Below, one piece after another: positions 8,152 through 17,193 of a stretch of 64,000 bases of DNA. Numbering within the stretch: the stretch's first letter is position 1; each line of letters starts with the position of its first letter. The position numbers and the translations under genes are program-made. Origin of the DNA: Methylovirgula sp. (GTDB lineage Bacteria; Pseudomonadota; Alphaproteobacteria; Rhizobiales; Beijerinckiaceae); contig NZ_JBBCGP010000001.1 in assembly GCF_037200945.1 (NCBI RefSeq), forward strand, positions 1,610,501-1,674,500. The letters run 5' to 3'. The notes under the pieces were generated by a model. That model was not told the origin of the DNA. It ran no database searches and was given only the letters and a program-made list of their open reading frames with translations.

Positions 8152-11100
8152 TGGCAAAATCCTCCATCAGCCGGCCTTCGCGCTTGCGCAGGCGGCTATA
8201 AAGCCAGGGAACAAGAAAGAGCGTCGCAACCGTGCCGAACATCAGGCCGCCGATCACGGCGCGGCCGAGCGGCGCGTTCTGTTCGCCGCCGTCACCGAGA
8301 CCGAGCGCCATCGGAATCATGCCGACGATCATGGCGAGCGCGGTCATCATGATCGGCCGCAGCCGCGTACGGCCAGCCATGACGGCCGCGTCGCTGGCCG
8401 AAAGCCCGAAAGCGCGCTGCTCTTTGGCAAAGGTGACAAGCAGGATGGAATTGGCCGATGCGACGCCGACGCTCATGATCGCACCCATCAAGCTTGGCAC
8501 GCTCAGACTGGTGCCGGTCGCGAACAGCATGAACATGATGCCGACCATCGCGCCCGGCAGACCAAGCACGACGACGAATGGATCGACAAACGACTGGAAA
8601 TTCACCGCCATCAGCAGATAGACGACGACTGCCGCGACAAGGAGCCCAATGCCCATGTGGACGAAGGCAGATTGCATGCTCTCGATCTGCCCTTCGACGA
8701 CGATCTGATTGCCTGGGCTAAGCTGCGCGCGATATTTGGCAACGATGGCGTCGATATCCGTCGCAATGCGGCCGAGATCGCGACCTTCGACATTGGCGTA
8801 AATGTCGAAGGTCGGTTGAATATTGGAATGGCTCGTGACGGTCTGCGCCGCGTCGCGCCCGAAGGCCGCGACATTACCCAGAAGTGTCGGAACAGTGCCC
8901 GCCACTGATCCGCCGCGTGTACCAACGAGCGTACCGCTGACATCGCTAAGCGATGCGAGCTTATATTGCGGCACCTGCACGGCCACCGGATATTGAATGC
9001 CGGTATTCGGATCGACCCAGAAGTTCGGCGTCACTGTGTTGCTCGACGCCACGGAAACCATGACGTTATCGGCGACGCTCTGCATATCGAGGCCAAGGTC
9101 CTGGGCACGCTGGCGGTCGATCGCGACGGTCAATTCCGGCGCATCGACGATCTGGTGCAGATGCGCGTCCGCCACGCCCACGACATGTTTGATCTCATCT
9201 AGCATCGCCTGGACGATGCGCAGATTGTTCCCCTTGTCATAGCCGACAACGCGGACGTCGATCGGCGCGGGCAGGCCGAAATTCAAAATCTGCGTGACGA
9301 TATCACCGGGCTGGAAATAAAAGATCATATCCGGAAATTCCCGCGCAAGCACGTCGCGCAGCTTTTTGATATAGGCCGCGGTCGGCTTGTGGCCCTCTTT
9401 CAACGAGACAAGGATCTGGCCGTCGTTGCCGCCGACGGTGGTGCCGTCATCGAAGGGTAGGGCGTAGCGAAACGGCACGCCAATATCGTCAATGAGGAGT
9501 TCGCGCTCGGAATCCGGAATGACACGGCGAATGACGTTCTCGACATTCTCGAAAATATGTTCGGTCGTCTCGATGCGCGTGCCGGACGGCGCACGAACGT
9601 GAAGCTTGAATTCGCCGGCGTCGACCGCCGGGAAGAAATCGCGCCCGATCTGCGTGTACAGGACAGCGCCGATCGCTAAGACAGCCACGGCGGCCACCGG
9701 AACCTTCCAGTTGCTTTCGATCAGCTTTTCCAACGTCACCGAATAATTGTCGCGCAGCCGCTCGAAACGAGCTTCGAAGCCACGCGAAAAGCGGGTGAAA
9801 ATCGAGGGCTGGCGGCCATCGTCATGCGCTTCGTCGCCATGATGTTCGCCAGACAGCAGCAAGCCGGCCATGATCGGCACGAGCGTTCGCGACAGGATGT
9901 ACGAGGCAAGCATCGCGAAGACGACCGCGAGCGCCATGGGCGTGAAGAGGAATTTGGACGGGCCGACGAGAAATTCGACCGACACAAAAACGGCCGAGAT
10001 CGCCAGCGTCGAAACAAGGGTCGGCAGCGCGATACCTGCGGCGCCATGCAGCGTCGCCTCCGGCAGCTTTTCGCCAAGCTGGCGCAGCCGGTGAATGTTC
10101 TCGATCGTCACCGTCGCATCGTCAACGAGAATGCCGACGGCAAGAGCAAGACCGCCGAGCGTCATGATGTTCAGCGTCTCGCCAATGGCCGAGAGAATGG
10201 CAATCGATGACAGGATCGAAAGAGGAATCGAGACGGCGACAATGAGCGTCGAGCGCCAGCTCGAGAGAAACAGCAGAATCATCGCCGAAGTGAGGAGCGC
10301 AGCGATCGTTGCCTCGACGGCAACACCGGTGATCGCCGAGCGCACGAAAATCGATTGATCGAACAATTCCTCGATCTTCATGCCGGGCGGCGCGGCGGCG
10401 CGGCTGACCGGCAGAACGTCATTCTTCACCCGGTCGACGACGTCGAGCGTCGAGGCATTACCGGCTTTCAGGATGGAGAGAAGAACGGAGCGGCGGCCTT
10501 CGCTACGCACGATATTCTGCTGGATGGCATAGCCGTCGCGGACCTCAGCCACATCCTTGATGCGGATCAGCGCGCCATTGACCTTCTTGATCGGCACGTC
10601 ATCAAGAATGGAAACGGCGTCGGCGAGACTGTTGATGCGGACATCGTAATCCTTGTCCCCGAATTTCACGTCGCCCATCGGCAACGAGAGATTCTGCGCA
10701 TTGATCGCGTTGGAGACGTCCAACGGCGTGATGCCCTTGGCCGCCAGCGCGGCGGGGTCGATATCGACCATCACCTGGCGGATGCGCCCGCCATAGGGCG
10801 GCGGCAGCATCGTGCCGGGGATTGGCGCAAGCTGTTGGCGGATGCGATAGACGCCGTAATCGTAAAGCTCGGATTCCGAGAGCCGGTCGGAACTCAGCGC
10901 CAATTGCAAGACGGGCACGGTCGAGGCGCTATATTGCATGATGATCGGCGGCTGAGCGCCGGGGGGCAGAAAGGCGCGGATCGAATTCGTCGCCGAGACG
11001 ACCTGGCTCATCGCCAGATCGACATTCACATCCGGCTGGAAATAGATCTTCTCGACGACGAGGCCGGGAATCGTCTGGCTCTCGATCGTGCGGATGTCGT

Positions 11101-11326
11101 TGACGAAGAAGCTGATCGAGAATTCCGAATAGGTCGTGATCCGCTTTTCGGTCTCGTTATTGTTCAGGCCGTCGTAGTACCAGACGACCGTCACGACCGG
11201 GATGTTGATGTTCGGAAAAATATCGGTCGGCGTCCGCAGAATGGCCGAGAGGCCGAGAAGCAGGATCGCAATGCCCAGGACAAGGAACGTGTACGGGCGA
11301 TGCAGGGCCAGGCGGACGATGTTCAT
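8144..11326 (-). CDS. RND multidrug/solvent efflux permease
   Basis: Inner-membrane proton-driven exporter of the RND superfamily, 1060 residues, a full-length size. The first membrane helix starts at residue 12 (YTFLVLGIAILLLGLSAIL), followed by the large periplasmic loop and the helix-4 proton-relay motif LAVGILVDDATVTIENI with the conserved Asp pair. The second half repeats the arrangement and ends with GTVATLFLVPWLYSRL. It is cotranscribed with the adaptor gene downstream and divergent from a TetR regulator, a common layout for substrate-induced pumps. The sequence resembles the AcrB-like subgroup often annotated as hydrophobe/amphiphile exporters; a heavy-metal role is less likely because the methionine-rich CusA features are not seen. 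Confidence 0.93.
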   Translation of the reverse strand: MNIVRLALHRPYTFLVLGIAILLLGLSAILRTPTDIFPNINIPVVTVVWYYDGLNNNETEKRITTYSEFSISFFVNDIRTIESQTIPGLVVEKIYFQPDVNVDLAMSQVVSATNSIRAFLPPGAQPPIIMQYSASTVPVLQLALSSDRLSESELYDYGVYRIRQQLAPIPGTMLPPPYGGRIRQVMVDIDPAALAAKGITPLDVSNAINAQNLSLPMGDVKFGDKDYDVRINSLADAVSILDDVPIKKVNGALIRIKDVAEVRDGYAIQQNIVRSEGRRSVLLSILKAGNASTLDVVDRVKNDVLPVSRAAAPPGMKIEELFDQSIFVRSAITGVAVEATIAALLTSAMILLFLSSWRSTLIVAVSIPLSILSSIAILSAIGETLNIMTLGGLALAVGILVDDATVTIENIHRLRQLGEKLPEATLHGAAGIALPTLVSTLAISAVFVSVEFLVGPSKFLFTPMALAVVFAMLASYILSRTLVPIMAGLLLSGEHHGDEAHDDGRQPSIFTRFSRGFEARFERLRDNYSVTLEKLIESNWKVPVAAVAVLAIGAVLYTQIGRDFFPAVDAGEFKLHVRAPSGTRIETTEHIFENVENVIRRVIPDSERELLIDDIGVPFRYALPFDDGTTVGGNDGQILVSLKEGHKPTAAYIKKLRDVLAREFPDMIFYFQPGDIVTQILNFGLPAPIDVRVVGYDKGNNLRIVQAMLDEIKHVVGVADAHLHQIVDAPELTVAIDRQRAQDLGLDMQSVADNVMVSVASSNTVTPNFWVDPNTGIQYPVAVQVPQYKLASLSDVSGTLVGTRGGSVAGTVPTLLGNVAAFGRDAAQTVTSHSNIQPTFDIYANVEGRDLGRIATDIDAIVAKYRAQLSPGNQIVVEGQIESMQSAFVHMGIGLLVAAVVVYLLMAVNFQSFVDPFVVVLGLPGAMVGIMFMLFATGTSLSVPSLMGAIMSVGVASANSILLVTFAKEQRAFGLSASDAAVMAGRTRLRPIMMTALAMIVGMIPMALGLGDGGEQNAPLGRAVIGGLMFGTVATLFLVPWLYSRLRKREGRLMEDFANV

Positions 11327-11392
11327 AAAGCAAATTCCACTTTCCGCCCGGAGACGCCCCGAAGCGGCGCCTGACGGCGGCGATCACAATTA

Positions 11393-11408
11393 TGTAGGGA
11401 ACCCTACA
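11393..11408. promoter_or_regulatory. Palindromic operator for the RND/TetR divergent region
   Basis: TGTAGGGAACCCTACA is a perfect inverted repeat (7-base arms, 2-base centre) flanked on both sides by ATTA. It lies 67 bases upstream of the RND permease start and in the gap shared with the divergent TetR gene, the standard position for the operator of a self-regulating TetR repressor. Assignment to this TetR is inference from position. Confidence 0.6.
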
Positions 11409-11508
11409 ATTATATGCTGCATTGCGCCATATCAAGTTCCGGTGTTTCTCCCAGCGATATGAGAAGGGCGCGTGACGTTCGCCGCCTAGACAGGGCGCAC
11501 CACCGGCA

Positions 11509-11526
11509 TTATTTATCGATCAATAA
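11509..11526. promoter_or_regulatory. Imperfect palindrome before the TetR gene
   Basis: TTATTTATCGATCAATAA has 9-base arms with one mismatch around a CGAT centre and ends 20 bases before the TetR start codon. It could be a second operator or part of the tetR promoter; its sequence differs from the palindrome at 11393-11408. Confidence 0.35.
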
Positions 11527-11546
11527 AAAAGGTCAACGAGGCCGAC

Positions 11547-12134
11547 GTGGCATTAGGACGTCCTAGGGCTTTTGATGCCGACGAAGCGCTCGGGAAGGCA
11601 CTCAAGGTCTTCCAGCGCAAGGGTTATGAGGGTTCGTCGATTGCGGACCTCACCGAGGCTATGGGCATCAATCCGCCAAGCCTCTACGCAGCTTTCGGCA
11701 GCAAGGAAGAGTTGTTCCGTCGCGCGGTCGACCGTTATGTGGGCATTCGCGAAGACTTTTCGCATGAAGCCCTGAATGCGCCGACGGCGCGCGAGGTCGT
11801 CGAGCGCTTATTGCGCGGGACCGCCGACCAGCTCACCGATCCGCAAAGCCCCCCCGGCTGTCTGCTTGTGCAGGGCGCCCTCTCCTGCGGCGACGCGGCC
11901 GAGCCCGTAAAAAAAGAGCTTTGCTTCCGTCGCGTGGCTGAGGAAGTCGCGCTGCGTCATAGACTCGAGCGGGCGCTGGAGGACGGCGATTTGCCGAAAC
12001 GCTTGGATGTCGCCGGATTGGCGCGTTACATCGCCACCGTGAGCCAGGGCATGGCGGTGCAAGCCGCGGGCACCGCGACGCGCGCCGACTTGCACACTGT
12101 CGTCAATGCGGTGATGCAAACCTGGCCGAGCTAG
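11547..12134 (+). CDS. TetR/AcrR-family transcriptional regulator
   Basis: A 195-residue TetR-family repressor. The N-terminal helix-turn-helix is clear: FDADEALGKALKVF, then GSSIADLTEAMGINPPSLYAAFGSKEELF (the recognition helix around residues 40-55). The C-terminal ligand domain resembles the group that carries a Cys-rich GCLLVQGALSCGDAA motif after helix 6, seen in many regulators of this type. The start is GTG, five bases after a GAGG ribosome site. Divergently transcribed from the RND pump, so it most likely represses the pump operon and itself through the palindromes in the 220-base gap. The inducer is unknown. Confidence 0.92.
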   Translation: MALGRPRAFDADEALGKALKVFQRKGYEGSSIADLTEAMGINPPSLYAAFGSKEELFRRAVDRYVGIREDFSHEALNAPTAREVVERLLRGTADQLTDPQSPPGCLLVQGALSCGDAAEPVKKELCFRRVAEEVALRHRLERALEDGDLPKRLDVAGLARYIATVSQGMAVQAAGTATRADLHTVVNAVMQTWPS

Positions 12135-12153
12135 AGCCGCAGGAACTGCGCAG

Positions 12154-13425
12154 CTAACCAATGCGCCGCGCGAGAAAACGGGCCCTAGCCGGCTTCAACG
12201 CGAGAAGTGCGAGAAGTGCGGTGCAGAAATCGAGCGCAATCGCGCAGCCGAAAACAGGAATCCAGCTTTTGGCGTGCTGATGCAGCAGGGCGGCCAGTGG
12301 GCCGCCGAAGATCGAGCCAATCCCGAACGAGATATAAAGCCAGCCGTAGTTTGTGGTCGCGTGACGCGTGCCGAACGTGTCCGTCAATGTTGACGGAAAC
12401 AGGGAGAAAATTTCGCCCCAGCCGAAGAAGACAAGCCCAGACAGCAGCACGAACAAAATCGCGTCGTGACGCGTGAGGAGCCAAAGCGTCATTGCCGCGC
12501 CTTCGAGTGCGAAGGCGATGAACATTGTGTTCTCGCGGCCGAGACGATCCGAAACCCAGCCGAACAACGGCCGTGTCAGACCGTTGGCGAACCGGTCAAT
12601 AGTCAACGCCAGCGGTACTGCGGCAAGACCGAAGACGAGCACTTTGGCGACACCGAAGTCCGCGGCGAAAATCGCCATCTGCGACGTGACCATCAGGCCC
12701 GAGGTCGCCATCATCGTCATCATGGCGAACATCAGCCAGAAGAGCGGCGTCTTGAGCATGTCGGCGGGGCGCATGTCGCGCGGCCCACCGAGCGCGAGCA
12801 AGTCCGCGTTGGCGGTCGTGTCGAATTGCGGCGCGCGTAAACCTTGTGCGGCGGCAAAGCCAACAATGGCGAAAATCGTTCCGTAAAGCCGCAACGTCGC
12901 ATCAAGCCCGTGCGCTGCGAGTGACGCGGAAATCGGAAAGGTCGAGACGATCGCGCCCATGCCGTAGCCGGCTGCGACCGCGCCAGCGGCAAAGCCGCGC
13001 CGATCCGGAAACCAGCGCACCATCAGCCCGACGACGCCCACATAGACGATGCCGGTGCCGAGGCCGCCCAGGCAACCGTAGGTCAGGTAAAGCAGCAGCG
13101 TGCTATGCGCGTAAGATGCGAGAACCCAGCTCAGACCCGCAAGCAACGTCCCGATCGAGATCAGCAGACGCGGCCCGAAGCGGTCGATCAACGCGCCCTG
13201 GAATGGCGAGAAAAACGCCTGCAACAGCACGAGCAACGTGAACGTTACCTGCACACTCGGCAACATGATACCGAGCTTCGCCATCAAAGGTTTGGTCAGT
13301 AGCGTCCAGACATATTGCGGGCTCGAAATCGTCATCATGCAGATGATGCCGAGGGCGAGTTGAATCCATCGGCCTGTGACCGCGGATGCCGTGGTTCCGC
13401 TAAACGAATCTGTCTGAGATGTCAT
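12154..13425 (-). CDS. MFS transporter, OFA (oxalate/formate antiporter-like) family
   Basis: A 12-helix major-facilitator protein of 423 residues. The region TLLAGLSWVLASYAHSTLLLYLTYG-type helices and the loop VRWFPDRRGFAAGAVAAGYGMGA match the oxalate:formate antiporter (OFA) family, whose members exchange small carboxylates. The second half repeats a conserved loop at GWVSDRLGREN. The ATG at 13425 follows AGGAAACAATT. The gene is 64 bases from the gamma-glutamyltransferase gene on the same strand, so the two probably form an operon in which the carrier imports the product or substrate of the periplasmic-type peptidase. Exact substrate unknown; oxalate itself is not supported by neighbours. 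Confidence 0.85.
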   Translation of the reverse strand: MTSQTDSFSGTTASAVTGRWIQLALGIICMMTISSPQYVWTLLTKPLMAKLGIMLPSVQVTFTLLVLLQAFFSPFQGALIDRFGPRLLISIGTLLAGLSWVLASYAHSTLLLYLTYGCLGGLGTGIVYVGVVGLMVRWFPDRRGFAAGAVAAGYGMGAIVSTFPISASLAAHGLDATLRLYGTIFAIVGFAAAQGLRAPQFDTTANADLLALGGPRDMRPADMLKTPLFWLMFAMMTMMATSGLMVTSQMAIFAADFGVAKVLVFGLAAVPLALTIDRFANGLTRPLFGWVSDRLGRENTMFIAFALEGAAMTLWLLTRHDAILFVLLSGLVFFGWGEIFSLFPSTLTDTFGTRHATTNYGWLYISFGIGSIFGGPLAALLHQHAKSWIPVFGCAIALDFCTALLALLALKPARARFLARRIG

Positions 13426-13489
13426 AATTGTTTCCTGATCGCATCAACGTGGGCGAACTGTGCGCGATCCGGAATCCAATGCATCATTC

Positions 13490-15103
13490 TTACCAACCGG
13501 CGGCAGCGCCGTCGCTGCGCGGATCGTAACCACCTTCAAATGTGCCATCCGGATAGCGGATGATTGCGCCGGCGTGGCCCATGGCTTCGTCATAGGCCGA
13601 CATGCTCTCGACTTCGTGACCGCGGGCGCGCAAAGCCTCAAAGGTCGCGTCCGGGAAACGTGCCTCAAGTTTGAGCGTATCGCTTGCCCGGCCCCAAGTC
13701 CGGCCGAGCAGCCAACGCGGCGCGCTGACGGCCGATTGTGGGTCCCAGCCAAATTTGGCGATGCGCGAGAAGACGGCGCTTTGCGATTGCGGCTGGCCGT
13801 CGCCACCCATCGCGCCATAAACGATCGTGCGGCCGTCGTTAAAGCGCGCCAGCGGCGGGTTCAATGTATGGAAGGGGCGGCGGCCCGGGGCGAGGGCGTT
13901 GCGGACATTGGGGTCGAGCGAAAAGCTGCAACCGCGATTCTGCCAATTGATTCCGGAGTTCGGCAACACGATGCCGCTACCGAATTCATGATAGACACTT
14001 TGGATGAAGCTCACGGCGACGCCATTGCCGTCGATCACGCCGAGCCAGACAGTGTCGGCGGGATCGGCGCCGCGCGGCCAGGGCAATGCCTTCGACATTG
14101 AGACTTTCGCCACCATGGCATCGAGCTTATCCGACGCCAGGAACGTCTGCGGATCGACATCCATATAATCGGGGTCGGTGATGTGGCGGTCGCGGACGCC
14201 GAAGGCAAGCTTCGTCGATTCGACACAGGCATGCACATAGTCCGGTCCGAGCGGATCCATGTCGTCGTGCAGAAGCCGGTCGAGCAGGCCAACGATAATC
14301 TCGGACACAAGGCCCTGCGTCGGCGGTGGCATATTGTAGACCGCGCCGAGCGAATGCTTCAGTTCGAGAGGCTCGCGCTGTCGTGCGTGGTAGCCGTTCA
14401 AATCGTCGAGGCTCAGCGGACTTCCGAGCGCTTGCAGATCGGCAGCGATGGAGCGGGCAAGATCGCCGCGATAGAAATCGTCAAGGCCCGCATGCGCCAG
14501 GCGTTCGAGCGTTTGCGCCAAGCGCTTTTGCTTGAACAAGGCGCCGACTTTCGGCGGTTGAGCGTCCGCGCCGAAATAAGTCCCGGCGAAGCCGGGCACA
14601 TCGGCGAGTTCGTCGGCTTTGCTCGCTGTGTTTTGCGCCTGGCTGCGCGTAACCGGAAAGCCGTCCGACGCATAGGCGATGGCATCGGCCAGAAGACGTT
14701 TGAGGGGCAGGTGACCGCCGAGCGTTTGCCGGGACCAATCGAGGGCGAGTTCCCAGCCGCTGACGGTTCCGGCGATCGTGTTCGCCGCGAGCGCGCCACG
14801 AAACGGGATCGCGCTGAGGTTCTGCGCACGATAAAACTCGATCGAAGCCGCGGCCGCCGCCCCGCCGCAGGCTTCGATGCCGATGGGTGCGGCGCCGGGC
14901 GCCGCGATGAGCCAGAAGCCGTCACCGCCGATGCCGTTCATATGCGGATAGGCGACCGCGATCGTGGCGGCCGCCGCGACCATCGCTTCGACCGCATTGC
15001 CGCCATCGCGCAAAACCGAAAGCGCGCTTTGCGCGGCAAGCGCACACGGCGCCACAGCCATTCCACGCGGCGCACGCATCGAACTCAAAAACTCAGCAGA
15101 CAC
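13490..15103 (-). CDS. Gamma-glutamyltransferase family N-terminal-nucleophile hydrolase
   Basis: A 537-residue member of the gamma-glutamyltranspeptidase/acylase family, which self-cleaves to expose a catalytic threonine. The predicted nucleophile is Thr351 in the stretch A-D-T-V-W-L-G-V-I-D, seven residues before the conserved Asp as in E. coli GGT (Thr391). The downstream HEFGSGIVLPNSGINWQNRG segment matches the family. Near the N-terminus APRGMAVAPCALAAQSALSVL and GNAVEA are also conserved. No obvious signal peptide is present, which fits cytoplasmic members such as oxamate amidohydrolase HpxW-like enzymes as well as a GGT. A GTG start follows AGGAAAGAAGATC. Likely operon with the OFA-type carrier downstream; this pairing favours a small-molecule amide or acyl substrate over glutathione, but that is inference. 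Confidence 0.85.
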   Translation of the reverse strand: MSAEFLSSMRAPRGMAVAPCALAAQSALSVLRDGGNAVEAMVAAAATIAVAYPHMNGIGGDGFWLIAAPGAAPIGIEACGGAAAAASIEFYRAQNLSAIPFRGALAANTIAGTVSGWELALDWSRQTLGGHLPLKRLLADAIAYASDGFPVTRSQAQNTASKADELADVPGFAGTYFGADAQPPKVGALFKQKRLAQTLERLAHAGLDDFYRGDLARSIAADLQALGSPLSLDDLNGYHARQREPLELKHSLGAVYNMPPPTQGLVSEIIVGLLDRLLHDDMDPLGPDYVHACVESTKLAFGVRDRHITDPDYMDVDPQTFLASDKLDAMVAKVSMSKALPWPRGADPADTVWLGVIDGNGVAVSFIQSVYHEFGSGIVLPNSGINWQNRGCSFSLDPNVRNALAPGRRPFHTLNPPLARFNDGRTIVYGAMGGDGQPQSQSAVFSRIAKFGWDPQSAVSAPRWLLGRTWGRASDTLKLEARFPDATFEALRARGHEVESMSAYDEAMGHAGAIIRYPDGTFEGGYDPRSDGAAAGW

Positions 15104-15271
15104 GATCTTCTTTCCTCATGGATAATTCGGCTGCGTCTCTCGCACAAACGGCGCGAGTAAGCGAGAGATGTGCCAGCGGTGAGACGCACGGCGCGTGGCG
15201 CGCGAATTCACTATTTGGTGATGTCGGCCGATCGATTTCGCGCAGCAAGCGCGGAAAAATTCAAATGCGCG

Positions 15272-15299
15272 GGAATAAAACGCCGAAGGCCGGAGTCTC
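15272..15299 (+). promoter_or_regulatory. Putative ECF sigma promoter A (phosphoesterase-cupredoxin-sigma operon)
   Basis: GGAATAAA (15272-15279), 15 bases, then GTCTC (15295-15299) lies 29 bases before the ATG of the phosphoesterase. The 28-base block matches promoter B (18015-18042) at 23 positions with the same spacing and a shared CGAA in the spacer. A GGAA-type -35 and a short C/T-rich -10 are typical of ECF sigma factors, and the operon encodes one, so autoregulation is likely. Confidence 0.65.
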
Positions 15300-15327
15300 A
15301 TCATCGGACAGCAAGGAGATTGCCACG

Positions 15328-16275
15328 ATGCGAGACGAAGATCAGCCTCACGACCCCTCCCGCCGCCATGCCCTTGAATGCATGGTTTGGGCCGGCACCG
15401 GCGTTCTCTGGACGGTTTCAGGCGGGGTGCCGAAATCGCTTGGGCTACTCGGCACGGCCGAAGCGGCGGAAGCGTCGCAAAGTCCCTTCACTTTCATGCA
15501 GATATCCGACAGCCACATCGGGTTCAACAAGGCGGCCAATCCGCATGCGATCGATACTTTGAAGGAGGCAATCGGCAAGGTGAAGGCGCTGCCGGTCAAG
15601 CCAGCGTTTATGATCCACACCGGCGACATCACCCATTTATCGCTGGCGTCTCAATTCGATGACGCCGCGCAGATCATCGGCGAAACCGGTCTTGAGACGC
15701 ATTACGTGCCCGGTGAACATGATCTCATCGACGACAACAATGGCAAGCTCTATGCGGATCGCTACGGCGCGGGCAAGCACGGTGCGGGCTGGTATTCCTT
15801 CGATGATCACGGCGTCCACTTCATTGGCTTGGTCAACGTCGTCAATCTGAAAGCTGGCGGTCTCGGCAACCTCGGACCGGATCAGCTTGCGTGGGTCGCC
15901 GATGACTTGAAAGACAAGTCAAATTCGACACCAATCGTCGTTTTCGCGCATATCCCGCTCTGGACAGTCTATGCGGATTGGGGATGGGGAACGGACGACG
16001 GCGCGCAGGTTCTGCAATTGCTTCGCCGCTTCGGTTCGGTGACCGTCCTGAACGGCCATATTCACCAGATCATCCAAAAAGTCGAAGGCCACATAACCTT
16101 CCATACGGCGCGCTCGACGGCGTTTCTGCAGCCGGCGCCTGGCAAGGCCCCCGCGCCCGGACCAATGAAGGTGCCAGACGACCAATTGCGCAAAGTGCTC
16201 GGCATAACGCGCGTTTCCGTGAGTCTCGGAACAGAGCCACTCGCAATCACCGATAAGACGTTGGCTGACAATTGA
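15328..16275 (+). CDS. Metallophosphoesterase, exported (possible Tat signal)
   Basis: A 315-residue calcineurin-like metallophosphoesterase. The metal-binding motifs appear in order: QISDSHIGF (Asp-x-His), HTGDITH (Gly-Asp), GEHD (Asn replaced by Glu-His-Asp), AHIPLW (His) and NGHIHQ (Gly-His-x-His). The N-terminus has SRRHALECM followed by a hydrophobic stretch, resembling a twin-arginine signal, so the enzyme probably acts in the periplasm on a phosphate ester. The start at 15328 is fixed by AAGGAG eight bases upstream; a frame opening at 15118 overlaps the promoter element and is rejected. First gene of a four-gene operon with cupredoxin, ECF sigma and anti-sigma factors. Confidence 0.87.
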   Translation: MRDEDQPHDPSRRHALECMVWAGTGVLWTVSGGVPKSLGLLGTAEAAEASQSPFTFMQISDSHIGFNKAANPHAIDTLKEAIGKVKALPVKPAFMIHTGDITHLSLASQFDDAAQIIGETGLETHYVPGEHDLIDDNNGKLYADRYGAGKHGAGWYSFDDHGVHFIGLVNVVNLKAGGLGNLGPDQLAWVADDLKDKSNSTPIVVFAHIPLWTVYADWGWGTDDGAQVLQLLRRFGSVTVLNGHIHQIIQKVEGHITFHTARSTAFLQPAPGKAPAPGPMKVPDDQLRKVLGITRVSVSLGTEPLAITDKTLADN

Positions 16276-16295
16276 GTGTGCGAGAGGATTGCGTC

Positions 16296-16619
16296 ATGAG
16301 AATCAAACAGGTTTTATTTATCATTGCGTTGGCTGTTGCCGGCTATGGTGACGCTTCAGCGTCGTCGAATGTCGTAACCGTGGCGATATCGAACTTCACG
16401 TTCCAGCCGACTGATCTTAAGGTGAAAGTTGGAACCACGGTCAATTTCAAGAACGAAGACGATATTCCGCATAGGGTCGCGGCGACAGACGGAAGCTTTT
16501 ATTCCAAGGCACTTGACACCGACGATGTAGCGCACGTCACCTTTAACAAACCCGGCGTATTTCCTTATTTCTGTACGTTACATCCACACATGCAAGGCAA
16601 GATTATCGTTACGCGTTGA
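16296..16619 (+). CDS. Cupredoxin (plastocyanin/amicyanin-like blue copper protein)
   Basis: A 107-residue periplasmic type-1 copper protein. It has a signal peptide (VLFIIALAVAGYGDASA) and a single cupredoxin domain. The four copper ligands are visible: His59 in DDIPHRV, Cys93, His96 and Met99 in C-T-L-H-P-H-M. This short CxxHxxM loop is like that of amicyanin. It could carry electrons or bind copper in the periplasm. The ATG at 16296 follows GAGAGGA; the upstream GTG at 16272 would overlap the phosphoesterase stop. Twenty bases separate it from the phosphoesterase, and 28 from the sigma factor gene, so all are one unit. Its presence suggests the sigma factor responds to copper, redox or oxidative stress, though nothing here proves the signal. 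Confidence 0.9.
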   Translation: MRIKQVLFIIALAVAGYGDASASSNVVTVAISNFTFQPTDLKVKVGTTVNFKNEDDIPHRVAATDGSFYSKALDTDDVAHVTFNKPGVFPYFCTLHPHMQGKIIVTR

Positions 16620-16647
16620 GCGTGTCTGCGCCAGGTTGTTTTAGGGC

Positions 16648-17193
16648 ATGAACTTGAATGCAAGCGAACAATCTGCCGAACTGTTTCGGCAAATCGTTGT
16701 GCCGCATCTTCCCGATGCGTTGGCGCTTGCACGTTGGTTGACCGGCAGCGTGCATGACGCCGAGGATGTCGTGCAAGAGGCCTCTATCCGCGCTTTCAAG
16801 GCGATCGAGTCCTATGAAGGGCGCGGTCCGCGCCCGTGGCTCCTGAGCATCGTGCGCAACACCTGCTTTACGTGGCTCGCGAAGAACAGGCCGAAGGAAA
16901 TCGTTCTGGCTGGCACGTCGGTGGAGATGGACGAGACGGAGATTGGTTTGCAGGAGGATCCCCGGCTCGATCCAGAGGCAGATCTCATCAGAAAGGCAGA
17001 CATGGCCGCGATCGAATCGGCGGTCGGTGTGCTGCCGCGAATTTATCGGGAAGTGCTGATTCTCCACGACATCAATGACCTGAGCTACAAAGAAATCGCT
17101 GCAATGCTGTCGATCTCGATCGGAACCGTCATGTCGCGGCTGTCGCGCGCGCGCGGGCAGATTGCCGCCCACATTGAACAGGCTGCGTCATGA
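16648..17193 (+). CDS. ECF-family RNA polymerase sigma factor
   Basis: A 181-residue extracytoplasmic-function sigma factor. Region 2 is seen as LALARWLTGSVHDAEDVVQE followed by ASIRAFKAI (core and -10 contacts), and region 4 as LPRIYREVLILHDINDLSYK then EIAAMLSISIGTVMSRLSRAR (-35 recognition helix). No region 1.1 or 3 is present, as expected. It overlaps its downstream partner by four bases (ATGA), typical of a sigma/anti-sigma pair with coupled translation. Two near-identical promoter-like elements in this locus, before the phosphoesterase and before the small secreted protein, are the probable targets. The inducing signal is unknown; the cupredoxin in the same operon hints at copper or redox stress. 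Confidence 0.93.
   Translation: MNLNASEQSAELFRQIVVPHLPDALALARWLTGSVHDAEDVVQEASIRAFKAIESYEGRGPRPWLLSIVRNTCFTWLAKNRPKEIVLAGTSVEMDETEIGLQEDPRLDPEADLIRKADMAAIESAVGVLPRIYREVLILHDINDLSYKEIAAMLSISIGTVMSRLSRARGQIAAHIEQAAS

Noticed and set aside
10355..11374. A 339-codon frame antisense to the RND permease
   Set aside because: Charged, motif-free translation within a well-defined RND gene on the other strand.
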